DNA from: Roseovarius aestuarii
Lineage (GTDB): Bacteria > Pseudomonadota > Alphaproteobacteria > Rhodobacterales > Rhodobacteraceae
Assembly: GCF_019966515.1 (NCBI RefSeq)
Contig: NZ_JAIMIB010000019.1
Location: 1 to 64,000 of the forward strand
Length of the DNA stretch: 64,000 nucleotides
Direction: 5' to 3'
Each line of letters begins with the position of its first letter. Position 1 is the first letter of the stretch. Made by a program: the position numbers and the translations under genes. This document shows positions 43,453 through 52,117 of the stretch, one piece after another. The notes below the pieces were generated by a model. The model did no database searches. It saw nothing but the letters and a program-made list of their open reading frames with translations, and was not told the DNA's origin.

Positions 43453-45177
43453 ATGAACAAGCCTAAATACAAGACCGTTCTGGAAACTCACGGCATCAAA
43501 GTTCCTTTCGTTTCCGACGTTATCAGCCCGCGTATGGAACAGGTTATCGGAAAAGGGCGCTACGAAGCCTCTGAAATCAAACTATTACGCAAGATCTTAC
43601 GGCCAAGAGATAGAGTTTTGGAACTGGGCGCGGGGGTCGGCGTTGTGTCCACCGCCGCAGCACTGGTGACTGGGCCCGAGAAGGTCATCGTGGTCGAGGC
43701 TAATCCAAATCTTATCCCGATCATTCACGAGACCCATAAACTCAACGGCGTTGAGGGCGTGGAAATCCTGAACGGTGTTGGGGTTGGCGCACCAGTTGGC
43801 GGCGAAGCCACGTTCTATTTGCGTGAGGATTTCTGGGCGTCTTCGCTTGAAAAACCTCATGAAAGAGAGACGGGGACGATAACGCCCGTATCTGTTTCGC
43901 AGATTGATCTGAATGCCATTTTCGAAAAGCACCGGCCCTCGGTATTCGTCCTGGACATTGAAGGCGGCGAACTTGATCTGCTGCCAACGCTTGATCTTTC
44001 GTCTTGTCGGTCTGTTGTAATCGAACTGCATCCCAAAGTGTATCAGCTGGAGGGGATCGCCCGATGCTTCGATGCCTTAAGGACGAAGGGCTTTGCCTAT
44101 GACGCCAAGCAGTCTCGTGGGGGAACGGTGGTTGTATTCAGCCGTATCAAAGTTCCTGCCAAGACCCAGCCTCGCGTCACCGCCGTCACATGTATGAAAG
44201 ATGAAGGGCCATTCATTCTCGAATGGATCGCCTATCACAAGATGGTTGGCGTAACCGACTTTCTGATCTTCACCAATGATTGCAGCGATGGGACAACCGA
44301 AATTCTCGATCAGCTGGACCACCTCGGGCATGTGCGCCACTTGCCGAACCCTTCAATGGGTTTCAACTCCCCGCGTCACCAACCTGCGGCGCTACAATAT
44401 GCCAGATATCACCGTGAGTACCGCGACGCGGATTGGATTATCTCTATGGATGTGGATGAATTCATCAATGTCCATATCGGCGACCGCACATTGAACGCGC
44501 TCTTCGACGCCAATAGCTCGGCAAATATCATCTCGCTTTGCCATCTTGATTTTGGATGCGACGGGATCGAGCACTACGAAGATCGTCTCGTGACCGAGCA
44601 GATGAGAAGCTGTGACGACAAATTTCCGGCTCAAAAGCCACGGCGTGGGATCAAGACTCTGATACATCGCTCGGCGCCTGGCTACACGCTTTCAAATCAC
44701 CGACCGATATTCGATGACCCCAATGACAAGCAGATTGATTGGATTGATGGCGGCGGCAAAAAGTTTCCCAAAACACGCCGCGTGGGACAGCACAAGGGAA
44801 TGACGCCCCACGGCGTTTACGAGCAGGTGCAACTCAACCACTACCCCGTTCGGTCAATCGAAACCTACCTTACGAAGGCTGTGAAGGGTAACGTCATCGC
44901 AATCGATAGTTTTGTCGGACTTGAATACTGGGTGAAGCGAAATGGAAATGCTGACCGGGATGAAACAATCCAGCCACTGCTGGACAGGACGAAACAAAAA
45001 ATGACCGAACTGCTGGCAGATCCGGTATTGTTCGAATTGCATCAAAAAGCGGTTTGCTATCACAAGGCAGAAATAGAAAAGCTGCGCAAAGACAAGACCA
45101 TGCTGGGCTTGCTCAAAAGCGCTAAAGCTTCACACGAAAAAACGAAGGGCGGCGTCAAGGACGAGCAGAGCGCATGA
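43453..45177 (+). CDS. fusion: FkbM-type methyltransferase (N) + glycosyltransferase (C)
   Basis: 574 residues, 12 nt after the previous stop. The N-terminal ~230 residues are an FkbM-like methyltransferase (VLELGAGVGVVSTAAALVTG, FVLDIEGGELDLLPTLDLSS). The C-terminal part is a GT2_4-type domain (VTCMKDEGPFILEWIAYHKM, SMDVDEFINVHIGDRTLNAL, LNHYPVRSIETYLTKAVKGN). The pair of inverted fusions implies that methylation and glycosyl transfer are tightly coupled in this pathway. Confidence 0.88.
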   Translation: MNKPKYKTVLETHGIKVPFVSDVISPRMEQVIGKGRYEASEIKLLRKILRPRDRVLELGAGVGVVSTAAALVTGPEKVIVVEANPNLIPIIHETHKLNGVEGVEILNGVGVGAPVGGEATFYLREDFWASSLEKPHERETGTITPVSVSQIDLNAIFEKHRPSVFVLDIEGGELDLLPTLDLSSCRSVVIELHPKVYQLEGIARCFDALRTKGFAYDAKQSRGGTVVVFSRIKVPAKTQPRVTAVTCMKDEGPFILEWIAYHKMVGVTDFLIFTNDCSDGTTEILDQLDHLGHVRHLPNPSMGFNSPRHQPAALQYARYHREYRDADWIISMDVDEFINVHIGDRTLNALFDANSSANIISLCHLDFGCDGIEHYEDRLVTEQMRSCDDKFPAQKPRRGIKTLIHRSAPGYTLSNHRPIFDDPNDKQIDWIDGGGKKFPKTRRVGQHKGMTPHGVYEQVQLNHYPVRSIETYLTKAVKGNVIAIDSFVGLEYWVKRNGNADRDETIQPLLDRTKQKMTELLADPVLFELHQKAVCYHKAEIEKLRKDKTMLGLLKSAKASHEKTKGGVKDEQSA

Positions 45178-45947
45178 GTTTTCCACACGAACTTCTTCGT
45201 ACGATCTATAAGGACGAAGCAACGACACGCGGCATCAGGCGGCAAATTCGTGCGTGTCTTGAGCCCGTTGAGGTCGACTATAAAGGGTGCCGGATGAGGG
45301 TTCATCCCGCCGATAACAATACTGAGTTTCAGATTTGGCGGATTGGGCGTACTCACGAGGAAGCCGCTCTGCGTGATATTCTCAAGAAACTGGGCACCGA
45401 TCCCTATATTGCTTTCGACGTTGGGGCCAACGCAGGGTCGTTTTCTGTCCGGTTAGGTGCGCATGCACCAAAGGGATCGCAAATTCACGCCTTTGAACCG
45501 AACCCGGAAATGCGCAAACGCTTGGTCCATAATCTTTCACTGAACAAGCCAAATGAAGTGACGGTACATGACTGCGCCATATCGGATCAGATTGGCAAAA
45601 TGGATTTCTATATACCTGACGTCAACAATCTGGGCCAGGCACGGCTGAACGAACCATTTGAAAATGGCACAAAGCGGACTGTGCAAACCCGTAAACTTAC
45701 CGAGTTTCTGCCAGAGGACGAAACGACAGAAATCGCTTTCCTGAAAGTCGATATCGAAGGGTTCGAAGATCGGGCTATCGAACCTTTGCTAACCGAGGCA
45801 CCAAAAACGCAACGGCCAAGGCTTATCTTCTTTGAGCACAAGCACAACAGCCTCTGGAAGACTGATATCACGGCCCTGATCCTGGAATCCGGTTACAAGA
45901 TGGTCAAAGAATATGGCAGGAACGCTCTTTTTGTTAAGCCTGACTGA
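45174..45947 (+). CDS. FkbM-family methyltransferase
   Basis: 257 residues; the ATG overlaps the upstream stop (ATGA). AFDVGANAGSFSVRLGAHAP is the SAM-binding loop and IHAFEPNPEMRKRLVHNLSL follows, with FLKVDIEGFEDRAIEPLL near the end, all FkbM signatures. FkbM enzymes O-methylate sugars or lipids. Third gene of the plus-strand glycan operon. Confidence 0.9.
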   Translation: MSFPHELLRTIYKDEATTRGIRRQIRACLEPVEVDYKGCRMRVHPADNNTEFQIWRIGRTHEEAALRDILKKLGTDPYIAFDVGANAGSFSVRLGAHAPKGSQIHAFEPNPEMRKRLVHNLSLNKPNEVTVHDCAISDQIGKMDFYIPDVNNLGQARLNEPFENGTKRTVQTRKLTEFLPEDETTEIAFLKVDIEGFEDRAIEPLLTEAPKTQRPRLIFFEHKHNSLWKTDITALILESGYKMVKEYGRNALFVKPD

Positions 45948-46032
45948 CAATGATCGGAGGCATCCCGACATGAGAAGCTCCGCGCCGTTTCAAAATGTTG
46001 ATGAGCAACGAAAATAGGGTTGAAACTCACAC

Positions 46033-47607
46033 ATGCAGTTTGTCTCTCCCCCTCGTATCGTCATCGTTGCGGGCCAAAGCAATATGGTTGGCTATCGTAC
46101 TACGGTCCAAGATTTGGCCCCACGTTGGCGGAAGGCTCAAGACGGGTGTTTTTATTGGAAGGGGACGGGCTGGATTCCACTTCAAGCCAATAAAATGAAC
46201 CAGAAAAGCGCCTTTGGGCCTGAGCTTACGCTGGCACAAAGGCTTGTCGGGATCGATGAAAGCCCGGTTGGCATTGTTAAAGTTGCCCGAAATGGCAGTT
46301 ATCTGGAGCGTCACTGGTCACCGGCCAGAACAGACGGGCTTTTCTCGAAACTGATCGATCAATCCCAGGCCGCTCTCGCAAGTGGGAAAAGCCACCTCTA
46401 TGGGATGATCTGGCTACAGGGAGAAGCAGACAGTCTGAACGAAGAAGACGCAAACCTGTACCGGCGAAGATTTACAAACTTCATCAACCAGGTGCGTATC
46501 TCGTTAAGCGCCCCGACCATGCCGGTCATTGCCGGCATTGTGAATCCTCCTGAAGACCGGTGCGTGTACCGGGATAAGGTCAGGCGGTCCTTGAAACGGG
46601 CACCGCTTGAAAACTACGAAACAGTGCCGATGGACGATTTGGAACTCCAACGTGATCGCTTGCACCTGTCGCATCGCGGCTTAGCCCTGATGGGGAAGAG
46701 ATTTGCACGAGAACTCGGAAAACGCCCAAAACCTGCACTCGTGCACCACTGGTTCTGGAATTCATCGAATTACCAGTGTTGGTATACGGGTCCGGAGGCG
46801 ATACCCGAGCACGTGGTCGTTTCGTTTCCCTTTGCCGTCGCGAAGAGTGGCTATGATGAGTTTGGCTTCGGCCAGCGCGCGTTTGACAAGCGAGAAACCG
46901 GGACAATCTATATTCGTTCAAATGCGTCAAACTGGTTTCAGCATGATGAAGTCTTCCAGATCGCTGCGAAGATACGAGACTATGTTGGCGTGGACACAGA
47001 ATTAACCCTTTATGGGGCGAGCATGGGCGCCTATGCGGCACTTTTGTTGTCCGGCAGCCTCACGCCAAAAAGAATTTTTGCAATTGCGCCCCAATTCTCG
47101 ATCGACCGAAAGATGGTACCCTGGGAAACCAGGTGGTCGAGATCCGCAGCGCGCATAAAAGATTTCCAGTACGATCTCATCGAACACATTGATCCAACGG
47201 TGCAAAAAACCGTATTTTATGACAGTACATCAGTGGACAGACAGCATATCGATCTGCTTCCCGTCGATGAAACATGGGACCTTGTAAAACTACCCCATGC
47301 CTCACATCAGGTATTGCGCTACTTACGCGAAACGGGGTGTCTCTCGCTTTTGGTTGACTTGATTACCAAGCAGGATGGGGAAATTGAAAAGCTTGCGCTG
47401 ATGTCCAGGGCAAATCGGCGCAAAAGCTCAATCTACTGGATGACGCTTGCTAAGGCGTGTGCGCCCAGACATCCCACCACGGCACTCAAAGCTTTTCAGG
47501 AAGCCATCGCATGTGGCGGCCCGCCTAGAAAGATACAAAAGCATATTGATCGGCTCCTATTAGAGCCCGCTAGCAGCGGCGCAAAAGTACTGGATATCTC
47601 GGGCTAA
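46033..47607 (+). CDS. fusion: SASA-type acetylesterase + alpha/beta hydrolase
   Basis: 524 residues. The N-terminal ~230 residues match the sialate O-acetylesterase/DUF303 SGNH fold: VAGQSNMVGYR (Ser16 nucleophile), YGMIWLQGEAD and the LHLSHRGLALMG His block. From about 290 a second hydrolase fold shows the nucleophile elbow YGASMGAYAALLL (Ser about 330) and a late HASHQVLRYL. A helical, TPR-like tail follows. It probably removes acetyl or other acyl groups from the glycan made by the same operon; the role of the second domain is a guess. Confidence 0.8.
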   Translation: MQFVSPPRIVIVAGQSNMVGYRTTVQDLAPRWRKAQDGCFYWKGTGWIPLQANKMNQKSAFGPELTLAQRLVGIDESPVGIVKVARNGSYLERHWSPARTDGLFSKLIDQSQAALASGKSHLYGMIWLQGEADSLNEEDANLYRRRFTNFINQVRISLSAPTMPVIAGIVNPPEDRCVYRDKVRRSLKRAPLENYETVPMDDLELQRDRLHLSHRGLALMGKRFARELGKRPKPALVHHWFWNSSNYQCWYTGPEAIPEHVVVSFPFAVAKSGYDEFGFGQRAFDKRETGTIYIRSNASNWFQHDEVFQIAAKIRDYVGVDTELTLYGASMGAYAALLLSGSLTPKRIFAIAPQFSIDRKMVPWETRWSRSAARIKDFQYDLIEHIDPTVQKTVFYDSTSVDRQHIDLLPVDETWDLVKLPHASHQVLRYLRETGCLSLLVDLITKQDGEIEKLALMSRANRRKSSIYWMTLAKACAPRHPTTALKAFQEAIACGGPPRKIQKHIDRLLLEPASSGAKVLDISG

Positions 47608-47619
47608 GATCGACACGCG

Positions 47620-49722
47620 TTAGCCCGCCGCGCCAAAAACCAGCTCGAGCGCCTGTTCGATGTCATTCATACTGCCGATATTGAAGATGCCCGATTTGTC
47701 GATGCCGATTTCACGCTCGCGCATCTCGTAAATGGCACCGCGCCCGCCCTGAACAGGCGTGAACCCGCGCGACGTTTCGATGACGTTGCCGACAGTATTC
47801 CCGCCGACGAGACGAGAATGATCGGCCTCGTCATCCGAGACATCTGTATAGGCATTGGCCGCATGCTGAATCCAGGCGGCCAGAAGCGCCCCATTTGCCC
47901 CCAGCACAACCGTGCGAAGTGCGTTCATCTCGTCAGCCGTTGGAACGCCGGTCAAGCCACCCGGTCCCAACTTGCTGCGGGTCTCGACCATCTCGGCAAG
48001 ACCGGCCCCACCCGCCTCCTGCAGCTCTGTGAACGCCTCGTCGACACGCAGCGCACCCGGGTCTGCCGCAGTGTAGACAAGCTGAGCATCTACGGCCCGG
48101 GTGCGATTGATCTCGGCCCGCAGGGCCGTCATTTCGTTGTCATGCAGATCTGCTGCCGCGACGGTCTTTACGTATTCATCGCGGCGCGATTTGGGGAAGA
48201 AACGCTGCAGGTTCTTGTCCTGCCCCTGACCCACTTCGTCCGCATAGCGCACCATCGTTGTCGCCAGCGCGTCATTGATAACCATCAGCTTGACAATACC
48301 TACCTGCTGCGCCGTCAGGCGGTCGCCACCCCCACCGTCAATGGGTATGGCGTTCGAGGCGCCCTGCAATGTGCCCAACAACGTGCCGGCACTCGAAAAG
48401 CTGGTCGTACCGGCCACGTCCGCCGCTTGCAGCGCCGTACTGCGACGGCCCGCGATCGTTGGCAGGTCTTCGCCTTCGGCCACCTTGGTTCCGGTCAGGA
48501 ACTTGGACAGATTGAGCTGGTTGATCCGCGCGATCGTGTCTTCGTTAGAGTATTGCGCTGTAATCTGGGCAGAGCCCTTATTCGCGCCGGGCTTGTAGAC
48601 AAAAACCCTGGAGGCAACGTCGAGATATCCAAAATTATTTCCGGTGACCAGCACCACGTGACTGCCGGGGTTGCTGGACGCAAGCGAACTGGCCTTGCTG
48701 GCGACCTGTTTGCGCGCGCGGAACAGCGCCTTGAAATCATCCTTGAGATTCTGTGTCATTACCTCCGGCGTGACATCTTGCCGATGACGTTCGATGATCC
48801 ACTCGGCGCTTTCGACATCGTTGGTCAACCTTACCGTATCGCTGATCGACACCAGGTCGAAATCCTCGTTCGTCATGTCGCCAATATCGGGGTCGCCCGC
48901 CGCATCAGAATTGACGATATATGCGGAAACCGTCCCCTCGCCGACGGCGAAACTGCTGTGCTGTGCGGTGTGGGGAAAATCGGCGTTTGAATCATAGGCC
49001 CGCAGGGTGCCCGTTGTCTCGGTGTATTCGACGCCGCCGCGGACACGCTGGATCGGGGCGTCACCCTGTTGTGCCGGGTCGTTCAGCGTTTGTACCGTGG
49101 CAACATTGGGGCCCAGCAACTGTGCCTTGGCGCCCATCCGGTCCGCTTCGGCCTCTAATCCCGGATCATCGTTGATACCAACGCCCTTAGCCTGCAGCGT
49201 CGGACGCACCCGGCCTTGTGCCTGTTGCACCACGTGCCAGGCTTCATGCGGCAGGTGGCGGTCCTGCCCGGGCCCAAGATGGATGTCACGCCCCTGTGCA
49301 TAGGCATGCGCACCGACCTGCGCTGGTGCGGCCGAGTTGCGGTGCACCCGTATATCACCCAGCGATTCCCCTGACAGATGCTCCACCCCGGCCCGCAGGT
49401 CGCGCGGCAACTGTCCTGCTTCGCCGCCCTCTGCCGAACCGCCATCCGTCGCCACATCACCATTCCCGCTCTGCATCTCTTTGCCTTGTAGAAGTTCGTC
49501 TTCATCTTCGACGCGTTGAACTGGTTCCGGTCGCGCATCCGGTGGCTGCCGCAGAGCCGCCAGCCGCTGAACCAGAGGACTGGCATCTGCGCGCAGCTGA
49601 AGCTGTTCCAGAGCGGCGTGTTCAGAATTGCCCGCGATTTCCGGCGCCCGGGACGCGCCAGAGCGCGTAGGGGTTGGTGCTTTGGCTGGAATATTGGCGG
49701 TCTTGGGTGGATGGGCAGGCAC
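47620..49722 (-). CDS. DUF4157 (eCIS core) protein
   Basis: 700 residues from a GTG with AAGGAATG upstream. A Pro/Ala-rich leader (1-75) precedes the DUF4157 domain (about 105-175), with [20 protein letters not shown] and the zinc-protease-like HEAWH at 159-163. The rest (about 200-700) is of unknown fold, with long helical stretches. DUF4157 proteins are typically cargo or toxins linked to extracellular contractile injection systems. None of the structural genes of such a system is in the window. It is convergent with the glycan operon. Confidence 0.85.
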   Translation of the reverse strand: MPAHPPKTANIPAKAPTPTRSGASRAPEIAGNSEHAALEQLQLRADASPLVQRLAALRQPPDARPEPVQRVEDEDELLQGKEMQSGNGDVATDGGSAEGGEAGQLPRDLRAGVEHLSGESLGDIRVHRNSAAPAQVGAHAYAQGRDIHLGPGQDRHLPHEAWHVVQQAQGRVRPTLQAKGVGINDDPGLEAEADRMGAKAQLLGPNVATVQTLNDPAQQGDAPIQRVRGGVEYTETTGTLRAYDSNADFPHTAQHSSFAVGEGTVSAYIVNSDAAGDPDIGDMTNEDFDLVSISDTVRLTNDVESAEWIIERHRQDVTPEVMTQNLKDDFKALFRARKQVASKASSLASSNPGSHVVLVTGNNFGYLDVASRVFVYKPGANKGSAQITAQYSNEDTIARINQLNLSKFLTGTKVAEGEDLPTIAGRRSTALQAADVAGTTSFSSAGTLLGTLQGASNAIPIDGGGGDRLTAQQVGIVKLMVINDALATTMVRYADEVGQGQDKNLQRFFPKSRRDEYVKTVAAADLHDNEMTALRAEINRTRAVDAQLVYTAADPGALRVDEAFTELQEAGGAGLAEMVETRSKLGPGGLTGVPTADEMNALRTVVLGANGALLAAWIQHAANAYTDVSDDEADHSRLVGGNTVGNVIETSRGFTPVQGGRGAIYEMREREIGIDKSGIFNIGSMNDIEQALELVFGAAG

Positions 49723-50210
49723 TTTGCGGCATTCCTTGAGACAGGCAATTCAACCATACCGTGCAAGATTAGCAGCATTTCGGAACAAGTCACGATTTTC
49801 CGGATGCGGAATTTACGCCGAGTCTGAACCTTTCCGGATACCTGTCATTGAAGTGTATTGAGGCAGCAGCAAAAGCATCCTCAACAGGCGCATGGCAAGA
49901 TATTGGCAGGTCCGCAAGGAGTTGGAACCGGCCATTGGTTGTGGTTTCCAACGCAGTTGATCGCATCAGAGGGCTGAACATCCGTGCCACCGGACCATAC
50001 CGCCTTCCAACTTACGCCAAAGACCATCCCTGCATCAAAATCCCACACATTTTGCGCCTATTTACCGGGCAAAACTGAAAATCTGCCCGGTAAATGAGCG
50101 CTCCCGCTTAAAGCACCCCCGAAAATCGTCACGTTCGCTTTACGCTGCATCGCAGAAATTTCTACGTTGCGGTTGCACTATCCCTGTACGGAAACCCGAA
50201 AGGAAAGATT
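49723..50210. other. intergenic region upstream of glnK
   Basis: About 490 bp. Contains the 12-bp inverted repeat entered separately and the glnK leader. The short frames here are not protein-like. Confidence 0.4.
50060..50095. promoter_or_regulatory. perfect 12-bp inverted repeat upstream of glnK
   Basis: ATTTACCGGGCA and TGCCCGGTAAAT are separated by 12 nt (AAACTGAAAATC). No T run follows. It lies 115-150 bp before glnK, so it may be an NtrC-type or other operator, or a terminator for the gene to its left. Confidence 0.65.
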
Positions 50211-50549
50211 GTGAAACTCATAACGGCGACGATAAAACCGTTCAAACTAGACGAGGTACGCGAAGCGCTTACCAATGTCGGTGTGCGCGGCATGATGGTA
50301 AATGAAATCAAGGGCTTCGGCGCACAATCCGGTCACACTGAAATTTACCGTGGAGCTGAATACACGGTGAATTTCGTTCCCAAGATCAAGCTTGAAATCG
50401 CAGTCACGGCGGCGATGGCCGACCAGGTGGTCGACGCTATCACCACTACTGCCCGCACCGGCAGGATTGGGGATGGCAAGATCTTCGTTCAGGACATCGA
50501 GCAAACCATTCGGGTGCGCACTGGCGAAACCAACGAAGACGCGCTGTAG
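50211..50549 (+). CDS. glnK: P-II nitrogen regulatory protein GlnK
   Basis: 112 residues, the full P-II length. It starts MKLITATIKPFKLDEVREAL, carries the uridylylation Tyr51 in the T-loop (YRGAEYTVNFVPKIKLE), and ends with TGRIGDGKIFVQDIEQTIRV RTGE. It binds ATP/ADP and 2-oxoglutarate and regulates the ammonium channel encoded next. AAAGG lies before the start (GTG). Confidence 0.96.
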   Translation: MKLITATIKPFKLDEVREALTNVGVRGMMVNEIKGFGAQSGHTEIYRGAEYTVNFVPKIKLEIAVTAAMADQVVDAITTTARTGRIGDGKIFVQDIEQTIRVRTGETNEDAL

Positions 50550-50571
50550 CGCGAAGGACAAGGAGAAGGAT

Positions 50572-51894
50572 ATGTCAAACTACATCAAATTGGGCGTTGC
50601 CGCGATGCTGATCGCGCTGCCTCAGACGGGGGGCGCACAGGAGGCTGGCACGACACCGCTGAATGCCGATATCGGCTTTATCTTCACAACCTTCATGTTT
50701 CTGGTCTCGGGCTTTTTGGTATTCTTCATGGCCGCGGGCTTTGCCATGCTGGAAGCAGGCTTGGTGCGGGGCAAGAATGTTGCGATGCAACTGACAAAGA
50801 ACGTCGCACTGTTTTCGCTGGCGTCACTCTTCTATTACATTCTGGGTTACAACCTGATGTATCCGGGCGACGGCTGGACAATTGCCAACATCCTTGGTGA
50901 GTTCTCTATCACCGGGCTGGAACCGGTAGGGCTGGATGGCGCTGATCCCGACCTTACTTATGCTTCAGTCGGATCAGATTTCTTTTTTCAGCTGATGTTC
51001 TGTGCCGCTACCGCCTCTATCGTGTCGGGTGCACTGGCTGAGCGGATCAAGCTATGGCCGTTTCTGGTGTTTGTCGTATTGCTGACGGCGGTTATCTACC
51101 CGATTCAGGCCAGCTGGAAATGGGGCGGCGGTTTTCTCGACGGGATGGGCTTTCAGGATTTTGCTGGATCGACCGTCGTGCATTCCGTGGGCGGCTGGGC
51201 CGCACTGACCGGCGCAATCATACTGGGCCCTCGGCTGGGCAAATACAAAAACGGCAAGGTCAACCCGTTCCCGGGTTCTAATCTGGCGCTGGCCACATTG
51301 GGGACGTTCATCCTATGGTTGGGGTGGTTCGGCTTCAACGGCGGTTCGCAGCTTTATATGGACACTGCCGGCAACGTGGCCGACATCAGCCGCATCTTTT
51401 CGAATACCAATACCGCCGCTGCTGCCGGAGCGTTCGCTGCACTGGCCCTGACCCAGGTGATGTACAAAAAGCCTGACCTCACCATGATCCTCAACGGGGC
51501 ACTGGCAGGTCTGGTTTCAATCACGGCAGAGCCGCTGACACCCACGCTGGTCGAAGCGACGCTCATTGGTGGCGTCGGCGGTGTGATCGTGGTTTTCGCG
51601 GTTCCGATGCTCGACAGGATGAAGATTGACGATGTGGTCGGTGCCATTCCTGTGCATTTATTTGCAGGCATCTGGGGAACGCTCGCCGTGGTCTTCACCA
51701 ATGATGCGGCCAGTCTGTTGACCCAGCTTTATTCCATCATCATTGTCGGCCTCTTTGTCTGCGGCGCCTCGGCCATTGTGTGGCTCGCGCTCAAATACAC
51801 CGTGGGGCTGCGTGTAAACGAGGAAAGTGAGATCAACGGGCTGGACATGGCAGAGCTGGGTATGGAGGCTTATCCCGAATTCACACCAGCATGA
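50572..51894 (+). CDS. amtB: ammonium transporter AmtB
   Basis: 440 residues from the ATG with AGGAGAAGG upstream, 22 nt after glnK. A cleaved signal peptide (MSNYIKLGVAAMLIALPQTG) is followed by about 11 TM segments. VVHSVGGWAALTGAIILGPR carries the twin-His pore, and GWFGFNGGSQLYMDT follows. GlnK blocks the channel when nitrogen is sufficient, as in other glnK-amtB pairs. The C-terminal tail is short. Confidence 0.96.
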   Translation: MSNYIKLGVAAMLIALPQTGGAQEAGTTPLNADIGFIFTTFMFLVSGFLVFFMAAGFAMLEAGLVRGKNVAMQLTKNVALFSLASLFYYILGYNLMYPGDGWTIANILGEFSITGLEPVGLDGADPDLTYASVGSDFFFQLMFCAATASIVSGALAERIKLWPFLVFVVLLTAVIYPIQASWKWGGGFLDGMGFQDFAGSTVVHSVGGWAALTGAIILGPRLGKYKNGKVNPFPGSNLALATLGTFILWLGWFGFNGGSQLYMDTAGNVADISRIFSNTNTAAAAGAFAALALTQVMYKKPDLTMILNGALAGLVSITAEPLTPTLVEATLIGGVGGVIVVFAVPMLDRMKIDDVVGAIPVHLFAGIWGTLAVVFTNDAASLLTQLYSIIIVGLFVCGASAIVWLALKYTVGLRVNEESEINGLDMAELGMEAYPEFTPA

Positions 51895-52117
51895 CCTGTA
51901 TGAGTTTTACGAGTGCGGCCCTCCGGGACAGAGTATCCGGGGGGCCAAGTTCAATCGGTCGCGCGATGCCTATCTTCCACCAGGCGGAACAGATCATGCT
52001 GATAGGGGACAGGCGCCACGACCCCGGAAACGTGGGTCGGCACCCCGATCTCGCCCGGCATTTCTGGCAATGTGCTGATGTGTTGCATCGTGCCGCATAG
52101 GGCGCATAAATGGATGG
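51895..52117. other. short spacer before dctB
   Basis: About 220 bp between amtB and dctB, with no clear terminator, RNA gene or open frame with a ribosome binding site. Confidence 0.35.

Noticed and set aside
50392..50571. Extended amtB start inside glnK
   Set aside because: The longer frame overlaps glnK out of frame; the ATG at 50572 has a strong ribosome binding site and begins the signal peptide.
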